Shown: positions 60,345-64,000 of the stretch, in pieces
Position numbering within the stretch: position 1 is the first letter of the stretch
Layout of the letters: each line of letters starts with the position of its first letter
Program-made: the position numbers and the translations under genes
The notes under the pieces: generated by a model
What the model was told of the DNA's origin: nothing
Databases searched by the model: none
The model's input: only the letters and a program-made list of their open reading frames with translations
Origin: Firm-04 sp045591925
GTDB taxonomy: Bacteria > Bacillota > Clostridia > Oscillospirales > Ruminococcaceae
DNA: 64,000 nucleotides
Direction: 5' to 3'
NCBI GenBank assembly: GCA_045591925.1
Contig: JAZNTW010000066.1
Location: forward strand, 1 to 64,000

Positions 60345-61873
60345 AGTGCCTCCTTCAATGTCAGCCCGCATTTCAGCTTGAAGCCGATGCTGTCCCTGCT
60401 GTAAACGATGATACTGTCCACAAAGGAAATGAACAGTTCCTCGTTATATGCGTCCTGCATTTCCGCTGTATCAATAAAATGCAGCAGCTTTTCGGTTTCC
60501 CGCAGCATCAGACCGGATTCGATATTACCGAGGTTCTGTATTTCTCTGCGGGATTCCTCGTTCTGCTTCTCAATGCGGTTCAGCTCCTGTGTATACATCA
60601 CTGCGTCAATAATGCCCTTTACACGGAGCTTTTTCAGTTCGCACTTCCGGTCGGAATTCTTCTGGATGCTCTCCTTCAGGTTCATAATGCGCTGCAGGTT
60701 TTCGTCACTGCCTGCCACGCGCAGCGCATTGTAATACGGTCGGAGCAGTATCTTCCGGGTGAATATGAGCTTGTTCAGCATCGTAGTAAAAGCGGACTGG
60801 AATGCCTCCTCATGGATAAACTTCATTGAGCAGCTATCCTTATCCGCAATGTGCTTCTTGCAGCACCAGCTGATTCCGCTGGAAATCACCTGACGCTTGA
60901 ACGTGCTGCCGCACTCCCCGCAGATGACCCTGCCGCTGAAAGCAAACCTGCGCTGATACTTTTCATCATCGCGCCGGATGCCGCGCTCTCTGAGCCGCTG
61001 TTCCAGTACATCATGCGCTGTCGCGTACATCTCCCGGCTGATGATCGCCTCGTGGTGGTCTTTCACTTCCGGACTGTCCACGTCGCCCTTGCTCCTGTGC
61101 CTTCGGAAGTTGTCGTCCGTATAGGTCTTGTTGTAGCGGACGTCACCGACATACTTCTCATTATTCAGAATGCCCATGATCGTTGTGGTACTCCACTTGC
61201 CGCCCCTGCGCGTCGGCACACACTGCCTGTCCAGTTCCTTGCAGATCTTATGCACACCCATGCCGGAAACAACGGACTCGAAAATGAAGCGTACAACGTC
61301 TGCTTCCTCCGGTATGATCGTATAGTTGCCGTCACTGTCGAAGGTGTATCCGTAGGGCGCTGTTCCTGCTCTGTACCTTCCGTTTTTGATGCGTTTCTGG
61401 TTGCCCCACTTCACGTTCTTGGAAATGGACGCTGATTCCTCCTGCGCAAGACTGCTGAGAATTGCCAGTACAAGCTCTGTTTCCATGCTGCCGGTATCCA
61501 GCTTTTCCTTCTCGAAGTAAATGGGGACGTTATAAGAAAGCAGCTCACGCACCAGTTCAAGGCAGTCCGTGGTATTGCGGGAGAATCGGCTGACGGACTT
61601 TGTCAGTACATAGTCGATGCGTCCGATACGGCATTCGTACAGGAGCGCCTGTAAACCGTCACGGACATCAGCCTTTGTGCCGGTGATGCCGAAATCGTAG
61701 AATATACCGGCACTCTCCCATTCGGAATGCAGCCTGATCCACGCTTCATAATGTGCCTTCTGCGTTTCCAGACTTTCGCGCTGGTCATCATTATCGGTAC
61801 TGACACGGCAGTATGCAGCCACACGGAGTTTCTTTTTCTCAGCAGGCTGCGCTTCAATTGTTTTGACTGTCAT
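60323..61873 (-). CDS. large serine recombinase (first of module)
   Basis: A 516-residue serine integrase. The nucleophile Ser is in AAYCRVSTDNDDQ (about 19-31), with LTKSVSRFSRNTTDCLELV, a recombinase domain (about 165-265), a zinc ribbon CGECGSTFKRQ...CCKKH and a coiled coil. It belongs to the same class as the 58399-59955 product but is clearly diverged from it. AGGAGG precedes the ATG. Confidence 0.93.
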   Translation of the reverse strand: MTVKTIEAQPAEKKKLRVAAYCRVSTDNDDQRESLETQKAHYEAWIRLHSEWESAGIFYDFGITGTKADVRDGLQALLYECRIGRIDYVLTKSVSRFSRNTTDCLELVRELLSYNVPIYFEKEKLDTGSMETELVLAILSSLAQEESASISKNVKWGNQKRIKNGRYRAGTAPYGYTFDSDGNYTIIPEEADVVRFIFESVVSGMGVHKICKELDRQCVPTRRGGKWSTTTIMGILNNEKYVGDVRYNKTYTDDNFRRHRSKGDVDSPEVKDHHEAIISREMYATAHDVLEQRLRERGIRRDDEKYQRRFAFSGRVICGECGSTFKRQVISSGISWCCKKHIADKDSCSMKFIHEEAFQSAFTTMLNKLIFTRKILLRPYYNALRVAGSDENLQRIMNLKESIQKNSDRKCELKKLRVKGIIDAVMYTQELNRIEKQNEESRREIQNLGNIESGLMLRETEKLLHFIDTAEMQDAYNEELFISFVDSIIVYSRDSIGFKLKCGLTLKEALCTDTRS

Positions 61874-61901
61874 TGCTTTACCTCCTTGTCAGTATCGTAT
61901 A

Positions 61902-62093
61902 TTAACTCTGATTCGATGATTTTTCAAGTGATTTCGGTAATAAGTCTGCGTACATCGGAGAGAATGTCTGCCGGTTCAGATCGGTTAATTTGTCGTATTC
62001 GTCAAATGTGATCATACCTCTGGCGTAGAGCAGTTCCGTGATTGCCTGCGCCTTGTAGTAGTTGATCTCATCAATGATTTTCTGCTGATCCAT
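61902..62093 (-). CDS. small recombinase-associated protein (SHOCT-like)
   Basis: A 63-residue protein: IIDEINYYKAQAITELLY, then GMITFDEYDKLTDLNRQTFS. It resembles short SHOCT-type or SHOCT-like proteins found beside serine recombinases in mobile elements. AGGAGG lies 8 bases before the ATG. Function unknown. Confidence 0.65.
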   Translation of the reverse strand: MDQQKIIDEINYYKAQAITELLYARGMITFDEYDKLTDLNRQTFSPMYADLLPKSLEKSSNQS

Positions 62094-62174
62094 AATAGCA
62101 CCTCCTATTGATAGCCGGGAAAGTCAACCCCTTCATATCCCACTACAGAATCGAGGCGCATTTGGACGAAAAAT

Positions 62175-62201
62175 GCCCGCCGAGAAAAAATCCCGACGGG
62201 C
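62175..62201 (-). terminator. terminator after endolysin
   Basis: Minus strand GCCCGTCGGGA-loop-CTCGGCGGGC followed by ATTTTT. Confidence 0.8.
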
Positions 62202-62208
62202 GCTGATG

Positions 62209-62919
62209 TTATGCCTTATTCAGTTTTCCACTGTACTTCTTTCCGTCAACCGTGACCTCAACGGTGATGTCGTCCTCCGCCGCAGGCGTAGGCGGATTCG
62301 GCTCCTTGCCGTAGCCGTTCAGCCCCTTGCCCTTGATGATCGTGGGGAAGTCCTTGTAGCCGATATCGAGATCGACATTGCCGTTGATACCGTCCACGCT
62401 GCCTTTCTCGGAATGCTGCCAGATACCGTATGCGCCGGTGTAATTCGTCTGGTTACACCAGTGCGCCAGCCAGATGGTGTAACGGCTCTTGATGTCATCG
62501 GCGGTATGTGTCATGAGAGAGGATGCAGAGCCGTACAGACCGACAAAATAGCCCGCTGTCTCGACTCTTTCGAGGAACGCCCGCATAATGGCAGACACCC
62601 TGTCCTTGCCGAGGTCAAACTGCTTTTTCTCCTCCAGATCAAAATAGACCGGGAACTCGAACTGCTTTCCCTTGATGACCGACAGGAACACATCAGCCTC
62701 CAGACGAGCCTCCTCAACTGTAACAGCATAGCTGTACCAGTACGCACCGACCGGAATACCTGCAGCCTTTGCACCTGCATAGTTCTCCTCGAAACGAGCA
62801 TCCTTCTGCGATGCCACTCTGCCGTAACCGGCACGGAGAATCGCAAACTCTACTCCGTCAGCCTTGACCTTCTTCCAGTCAATAGCTCCATTATGAACGC
62901 TTACATCAATACCTTTCAT
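62209..62919 (-). CDS. GH25 lysozyme (phage endolysin)
   Basis: A 236-residue muramidase. KGIDVSVHNGAIDWKKVK (first catalytic Asp region), FAILRAGYG, VGAYWYSYA and FPVYFDLEEKKQ (Asp/Glu pair) mark the GH25 barrel, and VDLDIGYKDFP ends it. A short C-terminal tail with a Pro linker (about 205-236, EPNPPTPAAEDD) may aid wall binding. AAGGAGG precedes the ATG at 62919. It cuts peptidoglycan during lysis. Confidence 0.92.
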   Translation of the reverse strand: MKGIDVSVHNGAIDWKKVKADGVEFAILRAGYGRVASQKDARFEENYAGAKAAGIPVGAYWYSYAVTVEEARLEADVFLSVIKGKQFEFPVYFDLEEKKQFDLGKDRVSAIMRAFLERVETAGYFVGLYGSASSLMTHTADDIKSRYTIWLAHWCNQTNYTGAYGIWQHSEKGSVDGINGNVDLDIGYKDFPTIIKGKGLNGYGKEPNPPTPAAEDDITVEVTVDGKKYSGKLNKA

Positions 62920-62932
62920 TTTAATATCCTCC

Positions 62933-63364
62933 TTAGTTTTTGTTATTGTCATTGTTTCTGCCTGCCTGTTTCTGCAGCACCTCAATGGCGTTTTTCAGTG
63001 CGGGCGGATAAGGGATGCCCATGAGCGATGTATTTTCCACAATGGACAGCAGCTCATTGACGCAGAATGCAATGCAGACCGCATCACGCACATAGTTCGT
63101 ATTGAGCAGAATATCCAGACGCACCGCTACGATAATGAGCATCAGGATACTGCCCTTCTTGGCAAGCCCGTACCAGCCCGCCTTGCTGTTGAGCTTTCCG
63201 GTTTTGCTGTGTTTGGACTTGCCCATTGCACCGGTCATCATTCCGGTTGCAAAGTCAATGCCCATGAAGATGATGAGCGTCACCAGCGCGGAATCCCAGC
63301 CGCCGAAAAGCGCTGCAATACCGCCGCCGATCGCGCCGATCACCGTACAGATGCTTCCTTTCAT
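62933..63364 (-). CDS. phage holin (toxin secretion/phage lysis family)
   Basis: A 143-residue membrane protein with three or four hydrophobic stretches (residues 5-22, 26-48, 72-90, 95-110). The FMGIDFATGMMTGAMGKSKH and SKAGWYGLAKKG segments are typical of the TcdE/Cph1-like phage holin family. It forms pores that let the endolysin act. It overlaps the tail-region gene stop (ATGA). Confidence 0.9.
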   Translation of the reverse strand: MKGSICTVIGAIGGGIAALFGGWDSALVTLIIFMGIDFATGMMTGAMGKSKHSKTGKLNSKAGWYGLAKKGSILMLIIVAVRLDILLNTNYVRDAVCIAFCVNELLSIVENTSLMGIPYPPALKNAIEVLQKQAGRNNDNNKN

Positions 63365-64000
63365 GTTGTCACCTCCAGTACCTTAACCGTCCTGATCATA
63401 GGGCTTGTGTTGTCTGTCACTGCTTTCCACGCGAGATAATACTCGTCAGCAGATACACTGCCGCAGTCATGCAGGACGGAGATATAGTTGCCGACGGAAC
63501 CGAGCCAGCCGAACGGAACGGAGATCGCCTCGCCGCCGCTGAGCTTTTCGTGGATATATCTCGCCGTTTCCGCAGGCGACATTTGCTGACTGCTCTTGCG
63601 TACCAGCCACATTTCGCCTGCATCGGTCGTGCCGGACTTATAGGTGAGCAGAATCCTGCTTGCAGGTGTGATGCGTACCGGAGTGACACACATGGTGTAA
63701 ATGACAGCGCCCCAGTTGAAGTCCGGCTGGTTATAATAAATGGCATAGTCATTTTCCGCGCAGCAGAAACGCGGATACACGTCAGCAAAGCCAGCAATGC
63801 TGCGATATCCGTCAATATAAAAAGTGTAGATGCTCTCACCGTAAGTGGTAAGAGCATCATTGCCGTTGCGGAACAGTGTCACCTCCGGTCTGCCGGACGG
63901 AATCTGCAGCACCTTCGGTACGAGGGTATTCAGCTTTTCGGACTCTGATGCCTGTACGCCCATTGTCACGAGATTTCTCGCAAGCTGGTCTCGCTGTGCA
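63361..64000 (-). CDS. phage tail-region structural protein, 5' end beyond window
   Basis: At least 213 residues, open to the window edge; the visible part begins QRDQLARNLVTMGVQASESE. The GTG and ATG within it are unlikely starts because the coding pattern continues upstream. Its position before the holin suggests a tail fibre or baseplate-associated protein. No domain is recognised. Confidence 0.65.
   Translation of the reverse strand, partial: AQRDQLARNLVTMGVQASESEKLNTLVPKVLQIPSGRPEVTLFRNGNDALTTYGESIYTFYIDGYRSIAGFADVYPRFCCAENDYAIYYNQPDFNWGAVIYTMCVTPVRITPASRILLTYKSGTTDAGEMWLVRKSSQQMSPAETARYIHEKLSGGEAISVPFGWLGSVGNYISVLHDCGSVSADEYYLAWKAVTDNTSPMIRTVKVLEVTT

Larger units (their letters stand above)
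58399..64000. mobile_element. end of a prophage (recombinase, lysis and tail genes)
   Basis: Minus-strand block read from the window end: tail-region gene, holin, endolysin, small ORF and three serine recombinase genes. This is the usual order of the lysis and integration end of Firmicutes temperate phages. The other end is outside the window, so attachment sites cannot be paired. Confidence 0.75.

Overview
The window looks like a chromosome segment from a Gram-positive Clostridia bacterium, most likely Oscillospiraceae/Ruminococcus-like. The evidence is the gene order (ylbF-mutS-mutL-miaA-hfq, yggS-sepF-divIVA-lspA-rluD, pssA-psd, mreB, ileS-valS), strong AGGAGG-type ribosome binding sites, TTGACA/TATAAT promoters, MutL with an endonuclease motif, and two ECF sigma/anti-sigma pairs. 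This family assignment is inference from gene content; no rRNA or tRNA gene was found to confirm it.

Layout. Positions 1-1850 hold a miniature transposable element, a decayed gene and an ECF sigma/anti-sigma pair. Positions 2020-13583 are a genomic island at the 3' end of guaA, flanked by a direct repeat of about 116 bp (1904-2019 and 13468-13583) that carries the last codons of guaA. The island holds an AT-rich restriction-modification and defence block: a HEPN RNase-like protein, a DUF262 protein, two cytosine-C5 methyltransferases, a Vsr nuclease, a small unknown protein and a HindVP-type endonuclease. It also holds an IS3-family element that splits a small gene, a tyrosine integrase fused to a mobilisation-protein tail, an excisionase-like protein, clusters of hairpins, and a two-gene operon of an XRE regulator and a membrane-anchored PD-(D/E)XK-like protein.

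Positions 13572-57510 are mainly chromosomal backbone: GMP synthase (ATP-PPase part only), NadA, a second ECF/DUF4179 pair, MiaB, mismatch repair, tRNA modification, Hfq, cell division and lipoprotein processing, phospholipid synthesis, OAH sulfhydrylase, MreB, a MacAB-like exporter with two adaptor proteins, IleRS, ValRS, an HtrA/two-component operon, a flippase and RlmD. A family of miniature elements with 4-bp TTAA-type duplications (six copies) is scattered through it, several of them in decayed genes.

Positions 58399-64000 are one end of a prophage or similar element: a triple serine-recombinase module, a small associated ORF, a GH25 endolysin, a holin and a tail-region gene that runs off the window.

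The most notable signals are four. Two GRCGYC sites (the HindV specificity) overlap the -35 boxes of the divergent methyltransferase and endonuclease promoters. HEPN, DUF262 and methyltransferase genes are translationally coupled. The XRE/membrane-nuclease operon is a possible defence effector pair. The island's integrase is a chimera that has lost its catalytic C-terminus.
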